From Hymenobacter artigasi (GTDB lineage Bacteria; Bacteroidota; Bacteroidia; Cytophagales; Hymenobacteraceae), in assembly GCF_012275535.1 (NCBI RefSeq), contig NZ_JAAVTK010000016.1, positions 1-64,000 on the forward strand: a stretch of 64,000 bases of DNA, read 5' to 3'. How positions within the stretch are numbered: position 1 is the first letter of the stretch; each line of letters opens with the position of its first letter. Position numbers and translations under genes: made by a program. The notes below the pieces were generated by a model. The model was given only the letters and a program-made list of their open reading frames with translations, was not told the DNA's origin and searched no databases. Positions 31,781 through 38,850 of the stretch are shown piece by piece.

Positions 31781-33151
31781 CTACCGCACCGGCACCCCGT
31801 CGTACCACTCTCCAAGAATCTTGCGCCACGCATCGAGCACGGCCGGGGCCAGCAAACGGGCCTTATCCTTGGCATACCGGTCCGTCACGTCCTCGTCGGC
31901 GTGCCCCAGTACCATCTTGGCGAGGGCCTTATTGCCGTTGCTTACCTGTTTGAGCAGGGTACCCGCCGTGTGCCGCGCCGTATGCGTGCTGATGACCTGC
32001 CAGATAGGCCGCCAGTTATGCATCACCTTGCCACCAGTAATTAACCGGTCATCCCACTCCCGGGTCAGGCCCGCCCCCTTGGCAATTTCCTTAATCCAGT
32101 CGCCGCGCTGCTGCCAGTTGCGAGCTGGAAAGTGCCAGCCCCACCGTTCCCCAATCTTCACAGCAATAGGCGGCAGCGGCACGGCGGCGTCATTGCCCGT
32201 CTTGCCCTGCGCGTGCAGTAGCGCCGGCACCTTGCTGCCGTCTTCCAGCGTCAGGCTGATTCGCTCGCGTTTGTCGAACTTCTCCAGGTCCTCGTACCGC
32301 CGCCCGCTGAATAGCTGGAACAGCCACCGGTCCCGCTCCTCCGCCAGGTTCTCCGACGTCGGCCGCCACTGGATAAGCTTGCGCACCTCTTCCATCTCCA
32401 AATCCAGCTGTGGCGCGTTCTTGGCTGAGTATTGCAGCCAGGCCATGTCCGCTTTCAGGTTCAGTTGCTCCAGGCACTTCCGGATGCCTCCGAAATGGAC
32501 TTTGATGGTCGCGTCCGACTTCTGCAGGTCCAGCAGGTACTGCTGGTATTCCTTGGCTACTTTCTGCGTCACCTGTCCCGGCCGGAGCTCTGGCCGCCAC
32601 ACTTCCATCATTGTGGCCAGCTGGTCGTACTTGCGCAGCGAGTCCTTAGCCAGGTTGCGGTTTTCCGCCTTCCACTCTTCCAGCACCTGCCGGAAGGTAC
32701 GAGCCGCTTCCACCTTCACCGGCGCAGCAACCGCCGCTGGCCGCCCTTCCGCCGGCAGCAACTCGGCGAGCATCGCTGCTTTGCTCACCTTCTCAAACGG
32801 GGCCGCATCATAAAGCCGGTTGAACGTATCCGTTACCTGGTTCACCACCTTAACCAGGCGGGCATTGATGTTGGCAATCGAATCAGGGTGAGTAGGCAGC
32901 GTGCCTTCTTCCTTCACCGTCAGCTTGCGCCCACCCAGCACCATCTGTGAGTCGCTCTGCCAGAGCTTTTCTACCTCCCCGTCACTCCGAACCCGTTGCG
33001 GCAGGATGATTTCGCCCGTATCGACTTGCAATTCCTCCCCGTGCCACCGCGCCGTGAGCCGTACCGGGCACATTCCGCTCTGGTTGGTGGCCGACAGCCG
33101 CGGGTACAACCGCACGCTGATTTTCTTCTTGTAAGGGGTAGAGCGTAGCAT
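31781..33151 (-). CDS. int: Tyrosine recombinase (element integrase)
   Basis: A 456-residue Bacteroidota-type tyrosine integrase. The N-terminal part (MLRSTPYKKKISVRLYPRLS to about 170) is the arm-binding and linker region, then the SAM-like core-binding domain (FRQVLEEWKAENRNLAKDSL). The catalytic domain has the first Arg in LFSGRRYEDLEK (about 284), HTARHTAG (about 390), LGHADEDVTDRY with the Tyr near 424. ATG 33151 is chosen; the frame upstream passes through the arm repeats. It drives insertion into tRNA-Asn. Confidence 0.93.
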   Translation of the reverse strand: MLRSTPYKKKISVRLYPRLSATNQSGMCPVRLTARWHGEELQVDTGEIILPQRVRSDGEVEKLWQSDSQMVLGGRKLTVKEEGTLPTHPDSIANINARLVKVVNQVTDTFNRLYDAAPFEKVSKAAMLAELLPAEGRPAAVAAPVKVEAARTFRQVLEEWKAENRNLAKDSLRKYDQLATMMEVWRPELRPGQVTQKVAKEYQQYLLDLQKSDATIKVHFGGIRKCLEQLNLKADMAWLQYSAKNAPQLDLEMEEVRKLIQWRPTSENLAEERDRWLFQLFSGRRYEDLEKFDKRERISLTLEDGSKVPALLHAQGKTGNDAAVPLPPIAVKIGERWGWHFPARNWQQRGDWIKEIAKGAGLTREWDDRLITGGKVMHNWRPIWQVISTHTARHTAGTLLKQVSNGNKALAKMVLGHADEDVTDRYAKDKARLLAPAVLDAWRKILGEWYDGVPVR

Positions 33152-33174
33152 TACAATCGGCTGATTTGCGGTTA

Positions 33175-33206
33175 TGTCCCGGTTTCTGTCCCGGAGTATG
33201 TCCCGG
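33175..33206 (+). promoter_or_regulatory. Right-end integrase arm-type repeats (TGTCCCGG x3)
   Basis: TGTCCCGG at 33175-33182, 33187-33194 and 33199-33206, in an exact 12-base period, just upstream of the integrase start. The same set is at 1794-1831. Confidence 0.6.
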
Positions 33207-33298
33207 TTTATACCCAAAAATAACCGAACAAGACCGAATTTCCAAGCAGCCGATTTGCCTAAAAGTGCCTTAAAGACCTCAAAAAGGCATAAACGCAA

Positions 33299-33327
33299 AA
33301 ACACCCGCCGGTTATCGGCGGATGTTT
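33299..33327 (-). terminator. Element-supplied terminator for tRNA-Asn
   Basis: AAACACCCGCCG and CGGCGGATGTTT pair (one G-T) around GTTAT; on the minus strand the stem ends in a T-rich run, 10 bases past the tRNA 3' end. It replaces the native terminator at 1687-1728. Confidence 0.75.
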
Positions 33328-33334
33328 TCTGTTG

Positions 33335-33349
33335 TAGCGCTCCCTCCTG
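33335..33349. repeat. attR: right direct repeat in tRNA-Asn
   Basis: Identical to 1728-1742. It covers the 3' end of tRNA-Asn and ends in its T stem, so the tRNA remains intact on this side. Confidence 0.88.
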
Positions 33350-33411
33350 GGCTCGAACCAGGGACCCTCTGATTAACAGTCAGATGCTCTAACCGGCTGA
33401 GCTAAGGAAGC
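33338..33411 (-). tRNA. tRNA-Asn (GTT)
   Basis: A complete 74-nt cloverleaf: acceptor GCTTCCT / AGGGAGC, anticodon loop with GTT, T loop GGTTCGAGC; CCA is not encoded. It is the integration target of the element. Confidence 0.93.
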
Positions 33412-33453
33412 TTTTTTTCTAGCCGAAACACCGGTTGTTGTTGTTTCGGAGTG

Positions 33454-33485
33454 CAAATCTACAACGGGCTATTAAAGAAACGCAA
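33454..33485 (-). promoter_or_regulatory. Promoter of tRNA-Asn
   Basis: On the minus strand TTG (33485-33483), 21 bases, then TAGATTTG (33461-33454), about 40 bases from the tRNA 5' end. Confidence 0.55.
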
Positions 33486-33523
33486 GCCTTCACCCATTTT
33501 TTTTCAAAAAAATATGCGTCGGC

Positions 33524-33970
33524 TCAGTTCGTAATATTGAGAATATTGCCTTGCAGACTGGTACTGTATTGTTTAAGTGGCCGCGGGGCGGGACCGCCCG
33601 TTATTTGACCCTGCAAATCGAATTGCGAGTTGCAGCACGAATCGCGCATAAAAAGCCGCGACTTGTCCAGGCTGACCGTAGCGCAGGCATCGTACGGGCG
33701 GTAAGGGCAGTTGCGCTCGAAGGCTAAATAGCTGTTTGCGTTCTGACGCACGACGATGACGCCCTTCACGCCGCCGGTACCGGCCGGGCCCTGCACGGGC
33801 AGCATCACGGCCCCGTTATTTGCACGCAGGTTCACGTACTCCTGGTTGGTGAGCACCAGGCTCAGGTTTACCGGTGCGTAGGGAATGAGCGGCTGGTCGT
33901 CATTTTTAGCGCCGCATGCTGCTGTGCCCAGCATTAGGCACAAAATTATAAATACGGGGAGGCGCTGCAT
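33524..33970 (-). CDS. Rieske-like lipoprotein lacking the canonical ligands
   Basis: A 148-residue lipoprotein: signal peptide with lipobox LGTAACG (Cys 19), then a small beta-rich domain. Its layout (YLAFERNCPYRPYDACATVS, then RDSCCNSQFDLQGQITGGPAPRPLKQY) is that of Rieske [2Fe-2S] proteins, in which C-x-H and C-x-x-H bind iron. Here the first motif reads CPYRP, with no His, and the second reads CCNSQFD. It probably has lost or changed its cluster. It is monocistronic. Confidence 0.65.
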   Translation of the reverse strand: MQRLPVFIILCLMLGTAACGAKNDDQPLIPYAPVNLSLVLTNQEYVNLRANNGAVMLPVQGPAGTGGVKGVIVVRQNANSYLAFERNCPYRPYDACATVSLDKSRLFMRDSCCNSQFDLQGQITGGPAPRPLKQYSTSLQGNILNITN

Positions 33971-34063
33971 AGGAGGATGAACTAGATGAGGGGCTTGCGA
34001 AGCGTTTGCCGAGGGCTGCGGATTTCCGCGAGCCTGCTTGTTGCAAACGAAAACCGGCCCCGC

Positions 34064-35035
34064 TTATTTCTTGAACAGCGAGTTCACGAACGTGTGGCGG
34101 TCAAATAGCTGCAAATCCGTCATCTTCTCCCCCACCCCGATGTAGCGCACCGGAATGCTGAGCTGGTCCGAGATGCCGATGACTACGCCGCCCCGGGCCG
34201 TACCGTCGAGCTTGGTGATGGCCAGGGCCGTGACTTCGGTGGCTTTGGTGAACTCCTTGGCTTGCAGGAAGGCATTCTGGCCGGTGCTGCCGTCGAGCAC
34301 CAGCAGCACCTCGTGGGGCGCGTCGGGAATCATCTTCTGCATCACGCGCTTGATTTTGCTCAACTCGTTCATCAGGTTCACCTTGTTGTGCAGGCGGCCG
34401 GCGGTGTCGATGATGATAACGTCAGCACCCATTTCCACGCCGGTTTTCACGGCATCAAAGGCCACGGAGGCGGGGTCGGTGTTCATGCCGTGGCTCACTA
34501 CGGGCACGCCCACGCGCTGGCCCCAAATGATGAGCTGGTCGACGGCAGCGGCGCGGAAGGTATCGGCCGCGCCCAGCACCACTTTTTTGCCAGCCGAGTG
34601 GAAGCGGTGGGCCAGCTTGCCAATGGTGGTGGTTTTGCCCACCCCATTCACGCCTACCACCATAATCACGAAGGGCTGGCCGGTGCTGCCCGCGCTATCA
34701 AGCACGGCCGTGGAGCCAGACTTATTATCTTCCAGCAGGGCCACAATTTCCTCGCGCAGAATGCGGTCGAGCTCGCCGGTGCTCACGTACTTGTCGCGCG
34801 CCACCCGGGCCTCGATGCGGTCGATGACCTTCACCGTAGTATCGATGCCCACATCGGCGTGTACCAGCAGGGTTTCCAGGTCGTCAAGCACAGACTCGTC
34901 CACGGTGCTTTTGCCCACCACAGCCTTGCTCAGTTGCTCGAAGAAGTTGGTTTTGGTCTTTTCCAGGCCGGCATCAAGCGAGGCTTGCTGGGCAGGAGTT
35001 TCCTTGTCCTTTTTAAAAAAATCGAAGAGGCCCAT
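34064..35035 (-). CDS. ftsY: Signal recognition particle receptor FtsY
   Basis: A 323-residue FtsY, the membrane-associated GTPase that receives SRP-ribosome complexes. The N-terminal NG four-helix bundle (residues about 25-100) is followed by the G domain: VVGVNGVGKTTTIGKLAH (P loop), DTAGRLHN and TKLDGTARGG. The short acidic A region is nearly missing, as is usual in Bacteroidota. It lies downstream of rpmG and DUF4295, with a terminator between, so it has its own promoter. Confidence 0.95.
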   Translation of the reverse strand: MGLFDFFKKDKETPAQQASLDAGLEKTKTNFFEQLSKAVVGKSTVDESVLDDLETLLVHADVGIDTTVKVIDRIEARVARDKYVSTGELDRILREEIVALLEDNKSGSTAVLDSAGSTGQPFVIMVVGVNGVGKTTTIGKLAHRFHSAGKKVVLGAADTFRAAAVDQLIIWGQRVGVPVVSHGMNTDPASVAFDAVKTGVEMGADVIIIDTAGRLHNKVNLMNELSKIKRVMQKMIPDAPHEVLLVLDGSTGQNAFLQAKEFTKATEVTALAITKLDGTARGGVVIGISDQLSIPVRYIGVGEKMTDLQLFDRHTFVNSLFKK

Positions 35036-35197
35036 GGGGGTTCTGTCATGCTGAGCCTGCGAAGCAACTTATCACGTTCGCAGCACTCGGATTGGTAACT
35101 CTACTAAAAGCATCCCGGCTGAGTTGCTTCCTTGGCTAACGCCGACCTTCGGCTCGTCAGCAGAACAAAAGTGAGCATACCAAAAGGTATTACACGC

Positions 35198-35225
35198 AAA
35201 AAGTCCCACGAAGGTGGGACTTTTT
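35198..35225. terminator. Terminator between DUF4295 gene and ftsY
   Basis: AAAAAGTCCCAC-GAAG-GTGGGACTTTTT, 12-base perfect arms. It ends the rpmG/DUF4295 transcript on the minus strand. Confidence 0.85.
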
Positions 35226-35256
35226 AAACTTTTACAAAGCCGAAGCCGGCTGGCAA

Positions 35257-35421
35257 CTATTTGTTACCGGTAGCCAGGTAGTCCTGCACTTTGTCAAGCA
35301 ACACCATTTCCTCGCGGAAGGTGTAGGCTCCGGTTTTCTCCGATTTAACGGCACGAATTACTTTCGCCCAGTTCTTGGCGTTTTCAACGGTTTTCAGCGT
35401 TGCTACTACTTTCTTAGCCAT
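35257..35421 (-). CDS. DUF4295 small ribosome-associated protein
   Basis: A 54-residue basic protein (MAKKVVATLKTVENAKNWAK, ending DYLATGNK). It matches DUF4295, a short protein that in Bacteroidota always follows rpmG and is thought to be ribosome-related. It starts 8 bases after rpmG ends (minus strand), in the same operon. Confidence 0.88.
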   Translation of the reverse strand: MAKKVVATLKTVENAKNWAKVIRAVKSEKTGAYTFREEMVLLDKVQDYLATGNK

Positions 35422-35429
35422 TGTTCAGG

Positions 35430-35612
35430 TTATTTAATTTCCTTGTGAACAGTCATTTTCCGCATAATCGGGTTGAATTTCTTCAGCTCGATGCGCTCAG
35501 GGGTGTTCTTGCGGTTCTTGGTGGTGATGTAGCGCGAGGTGCCCGGCAGGCCCGAGGTTTTATGCTCGGTGCACTCCATGATAACCTGCACCCGGTTTCC
35601 TTTCTTGGCCAT
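35430..35612 (-). CDS. rpmG: 50S ribosomal protein bL33
   Basis: A 60-residue bL33: MAKKGNRVQVIMECTEHKTS, then NTPERIELKKFNPIMRKMTVHKEIK. It is complete. This form keeps one of the two Cys pairs' residues only, as a Zn-independent type. In most Bacteroidota rpmB lies just upstream; here pepP stands between. Confidence 0.95.
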   Translation of the reverse strand: MAKKGNRVQVIMECTEHKTSGLPGTSRYITTKNRKNTPERIELKKFNPIMRKMTVHKEIK

Positions 35613-35687
35613 CTCGACGGGGGTGTATGTGTTTTAAAATTTAGGACTGCAAAGGTACGGGTATTTTTGGAAATTACAACCCTCTAA

Positions 35688-35788
35688 GTAGCATAAGCTT
35701 TAGCTTGTGACGAGCACAGCGAGTTCTTGCACCTGCTGTTTCAACGCCGGAACTCGCTGCGCTCGTCACAAGCTAAAGCTTATGCTAC
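35688..35788. repeat. Long palindromic intergenic repeat
   Basis: An inverted repeat whose arms are about 38 bases (one or two mismatches) begins GTAGCATAAGC and ends GCTTATGCTAC. It fills the pepP-rpmG gap. It may be a mobile palindrome or act as a terminator. Confidence 0.75.
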
Positions 35789-35797
35789 GTGGTTCAG

Positions 35798-37492
35798 CTA
35801 CTTCAGCTCCGGCAGCTTAAAGCCTTCCAGGGCGCTGGGTTCGGCCATTAGCTTCTCAATGTCGGCCACGGTGCGCGGGGCTTCGGCCGACAAATTCTCG
35901 TAGCCGGTGGCCGTTATCAGGGCATCGTCTTCGATTCGAACGCCGATATTCCACCACTTGGGGTCGCAGGGCGAGCCGGCGGGGATGTAGATGCCGGGCT
36001 CGACGGTGATGACGTTGCCGGCTTGCAGCGGGCCGTAGCTGCCGCTGTCGTGCACGTCGAGGCCGAGGTAATGGCTGGCTCCGTGGGGGTAATAGCTACG
36101 AAATTCCTCCTTCTTTTTGATGATGCCGAGCTTTTGCAGGCCGGCGGCTACTACTTCCTGGGTGGCTTTGTTGGGGGCATCGAATGGCGCGCCGGGCCGG
36201 CAGGCGTCGAAACCTGCCTCTTGGGCGGCCAGGACCAGCTCGTAAATCTGGCGCTGGGCGGGGCTGAAGGTGCCGGAGGGCGGCGCGGTGCGCGTGACAT
36301 CGGCGGAGTAGCCGTGGTATTCGGCCCCGCAGTCCATGAGCACGAGGTCGTTGTCGAGGCGCTGGCGGTCGTTGGTTTCGTAGTGCAGGATGCAGCCGTT
36401 GGCCCCGCCGCCCACAATGCTGGGGTAGCCTTGGAACTCGGCCCCGTAGCGGCGGTACACGTACTCGTGCAGGCCCTGCACGTCCATTTCGCCCATGTCG
36501 GGGCGTAGCAGCTTCAGCACCTCGCGCTGGCCCTGGGCGCTGATGCGGATGGCGCGCCGCAACAGGGCCAGCTCCTCGGGCGTTTTGATGGCGCGCAGGT
36601 CGCCGAGCTTTTCGCCCAGCGTGGCATCGTCCAGGCGGCCGGGCGGGTTGGCATCGATGGCGGCCTGGCGGGCGGCATCGGTAGTAGCGGCCAGGTAGGC
36701 ACCGATAAGCGGCGTGGTACCGAGGGCCGGCGTTTCCTTCACCTGGCTGCTCAGGTATTCGGCAACGCGCCTAGCATTGCGCATGCCGTTGCGGCGGATG
36801 ATGCTGTTGAATTCGGTGACGGCCGGGTTGTAGTCGGCCGGCACACCGGCCTGCTGGCGGAAGGTGGCCACCAGGCTGTGCAAATCGGCGGGGTTGGCAA
36901 AGTCGTCGCGGGTGTCAGCGGGCAGGTTGGGGACCAGGATTTTATCAAAACCAGCCCACTTGATGCCGGCGGCGGCGAAGTCTTTGTTGTCGGCGGCGTA
37001 TTGCAGGGCCAGCTGCGATTTGGCCCCGGCAGCGCCCAGGCGGCGGCCGGTCCACTGCTCGCGGGCGGGGTTGCGGGGCTGGGTGAACAGGGCTTCGGTC
37101 ACGCCGGGCTGGCCGCCCACGGTGCGCGGCTCCTTGAAGAGCAGCAGCACGGCATCGGGCTCTTCGTAGCCGGTGAGGTAGTGGAAATCGGGGTTTTGGT
37201 GGTAGATGTAGTCCACGTCGTTGGCCCGGTTGCGGACGGGTGCGGCGAACACCACGGCCACGCTATTGGCGGGCATTTGGGCCCGGAGCAGCTCGCGCCG
37301 CTGCTTGTGGAAGGCGGGCGTCAGGAAATCGGTGGGCCGGGCGGGGGCCGGGTTATTGGCCAGCGGCCCGGGGATGGAAGTGGGGGCCTGAGCCGAGACT
37401 GCGAAGCTCAACAACCCCAGCAAACCGGCAAAAACCACTGAGGAAACTGGTTGCCACGGCCGGAGCGGCCAAAAACGGGAAGAGAGCCGCAT
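35798..37492 (-). CDS. Xaa-Pro aminopeptidase (aminopeptidase P family), exported
   Basis: A 564-residue M24 metallopeptidase that removes residues before Pro. It has a signal peptide (about 1-36), an N-terminal creatinase-like domain, then the pita-bread domain with the ligands in MDCGAEYHGYSADVTRTAP (two Asp), the HYLGLDVHD His, EPGIYIP (Glu) and RIEDDALIT (Glu). ATG 37492 is chosen; a second ATG is at 37498. It is inserted between rpmB and rpmG. Confidence 0.88.
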   Translation of the reverse strand: MRLSSRFWPLRPWQPVSSVVFAGLLGLLSFAVSAQAPTSIPGPLANNPAPARPTDFLTPAFHKQRRELLRAQMPANSVAVVFAAPVRNRANDVDYIYHQNPDFHYLTGYEEPDAVLLLFKEPRTVGGQPGVTEALFTQPRNPAREQWTGRRLGAAGAKSQLALQYAADNKDFAAAGIKWAGFDKILVPNLPADTRDDFANPADLHSLVATFRQQAGVPADYNPAVTEFNSIIRRNGMRNARRVAEYLSSQVKETPALGTTPLIGAYLAATTDAARQAAIDANPPGRLDDATLGEKLGDLRAIKTPEELALLRRAIRISAQGQREVLKLLRPDMGEMDVQGLHEYVYRRYGAEFQGYPSIVGGGANGCILHYETNDRQRLDNDLVLMDCGAEYHGYSADVTRTAPPSGTFSPAQRQIYELVLAAQEAGFDACRPGAPFDAPNKATQEVVAAGLQKLGIIKKKEEFRSYYPHGASHYLGLDVHDSGSYGPLQAGNVITVEPGIYIPAGSPCDPKWWNIGVRIEDDALITATGYENLSAEAPRTVADIEKLMAEPSALEGFKLPELK

Positions 37493-37549
37493 GAGCATCA
37501 GGGTTACGATAACAATCAGACTACCATGCAAGGTAGCCGCTAACAGACA

Positions 37550-37603
37550 AAGCCAGCGCCGATACAGTTGCCCGGGAGGACAAACGTATCGGCGCTGGCT
37601 TTA
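37550..37603. terminator. Terminator after rpmB
   Basis: AAAGCCAGCGCCGATAC and its exact complement make 17-base arms with a 20-base loop. It ends the rpmB transcript before the pepP start. Confidence 0.8.
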
Positions 37604-37685
37604 AATCAGATTAACGCTTCTAGTAACTGGTTTCAGATTATTTCAATCGAACCAGAAACAGAAACAGAAAACGGCAACCTAATTT

Positions 37686-37925
37686 CTAGTAAACGATGAA
37701 GCCCTGCTCCTTCGCCTTCTTCAGGACGGCCATAATGCCATTCTTGTTGATGGTGCGGATGGTGGAGGTAGCTACTTTCAGGGTCACCCAGGCATCTTGC
37801 TCGGGGATGTAGAAGCGCTTTTTCTGCAGGTTCGGATAGAACTTGCGCTTAGTCTTGTTGTTAGCACGCGAAACGTTGTTACCAACGCGGGTACGCTTGC
37901 CGGTCAAATCACAAACACGGGCCAT
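37686..37925 (-). CDS. rpmB: 50S ribosomal protein bL28
   Basis: A 79-residue bL28: MARVCDLTGKRTRVGNNVSR, ending GIMAVLKKAKEQGFIVY. It is complete and of usual length. It has its own transcript with a strong terminator, unlike the usual rpmB-rpmG arrangement. Confidence 0.95.
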   Translation of the reverse strand: MARVCDLTGKRTRVGNNVSRANNKTKRKFYPNLQKKRFYIPEQDAWVTLKVATSTIRTINKNGIMAVLKKAKEQGFIVY

Positions 37926-38012
37926 GATATCGAAGGGTTAAATTTTATTACAAAGCAGGGAAACGGGCCGCAAATATCGGCAAAAGTCTGGCATTCACCA
38001 AACGCCCGGCCC

Positions 38013-38195
38013 TTATTTCCGGTCAGATGCGCCCTGAGCGCCTGGTTTGGGCTTAAAATTCCAGGGGCAGTGGCGGCAGCCGCTCTGGCAGCAGCTGCCC
38101 CGGCGGCGGTGGTACTGCGCAGTGAAGACGAGGTAGCCTTCGGGCGTATAGTAAAAATCGCCGGGCTGGAGCGGCTGAGGGACGGGAGCAGGCAT
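38013..38195 (-). CDS. DUF5522 small Cys-rich protein
   Basis: A 60-residue protein of the DUF5522 type: PGDFYYTPEGYLVFTAQYHRRRGSCCQSGCRHCPW, with a CC-x3-C-x2-C motif. ATG 38195 is preferred to 38267, because a TACCTTTG box lies 10 bases upstream (38213-38206) and the longer frame would leave 8 bases to the divergent gene. The function is unknown; a metal or Fe-S site is possible. Confidence 0.75.
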   Translation of the reverse strand: MPAPVPQPLQPGDFYYTPEGYLVFTAQYHRRRGSCCQSGCRHCPWNFKPKPGAQGASDRK

Positions 38196-38275
38196 AGGGG
38201 AATCAAAGGTAGGGCCGGTGGCGTTGAATGGCTGAGGTGTTGTACCTTGTGCTACTGAAATTTGCAATTCATTCT

Positions 38276-38788
38276 ATGAAAACGCCTACTTATTTTATGC
38301 TGTCGCTTCTGGCTACGGCCACCGTACTGCTGGCACTGCCGGCTGTGGCCCAAATCCTTACGCCGGTGGTATTAACTACTGCCACAGCCCCGGCCGGGGT
38401 GCGCCCGGCCCTGGCCCGCGACGAAACAGCCTTGGCCGACCCCGTGCGCGAGGCACTGCGCACGCTGCCCCAGGCCAAGAAGAAATTTCTGGCCGGCCTA
38501 CCCATCGGCGACCAGTTTTTGCTGTCGGTGCGGGTGATTGCCACGGATACCAGCTTCCGGCAGGCCTCGGTGCGGGTGCTGGGCTGGCACGGCAACACGG
38601 TGCAGGCCCTGCTGCTGCCCGACACCACTGCTTCAGCCACTACTATGGCCGAGCCCACGCCGGTTACTTTCCCCGAAACCGCCGTGGTGGACTGGACCCT
38701 GCTGCGGGCCAGCGGCCGCGAAGAAGGCAACTACGTGGGCCGCTACACCGACACCGCGCACCAGCTGGAAGGCATGCGCCTGCGTTAA
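38276..38788 (+). CDS. Exported hypothetical protein, DUF2314-like
   Basis: A 170-residue secreted protein with a signal peptide (about 1-25, ending PAVAQ). The rest resembles DUF2314/YegJ: LSVRVIATDTSFRQASVRVL, then the C-terminal VVDWTLLRASGREEGNYVGRY. The resemblance is partial. It is divergent from the DUF5522 gene and followed by rocD on the same strand, 62 bases away. Confidence 0.6.
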   Translation: MKTPTYFMLSLLATATVLLALPAVAQILTPVVLTTATAPAGVRPALARDETALADPVREALRTLPQAKKKFLAGLPIGDQFLLSVRVIATDTSFRQASVRVLGWHGNTVQALLLPDTTASATTMAEPTPVTFPETAVVDWTLLRASGREEGNYVGRYTDTAHQLEGMRLR

Positions 38789-38850
38789 GGCTGAATAGCG
38801 GGCGGGGTGAAAGTTCGTAATTTCGTGCCTCATCAACTCCCACCTGTGCC

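Larger units (their letters stand above)
1728..33349. mobile_element. Integrated phage-like element in tRNA-Asn (about 31.6 kb)
   Basis: The element is bounded by 15-bp direct repeats at 1728-1742 and 33335-33349. The right copy is the 3' end of an intact tRNA-Asn. A tyrosine recombinase lies at the right end, and three TGTCCCGG repeats lie inside each end. Contents are phage-like: S24 repressor, DUF1376 protein, DnaB, RecE-like nuclease, M15 peptidase with a small membrane protein. There are also many accessory genes: HipBST, a TssD effector, HNH nucleases, AbiE, a PLD-helicase and a starch block. No terminase, portal or tail gene and no conjugation genes are recognisable. It may be an island, a satellite or a virus of unknown type. 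The boundaries are read directly from the sequence; the nature of the element is inference. Confidence 0.88.

Noticed and set aside
1728..33349. The element as a tailed prophage or an ICE
   Set aside because: No terminase, portal, capsid or tail genes and no conjugation genes were found on either strand.
37904..38206. Minus-strand frame overlapping the DUF5522 gene
   Set aside because: The other minus frame carries the CC-x3-C-x2-C motif and a TACCTTTG box; this one is Ala/Ser-rich without a motif.
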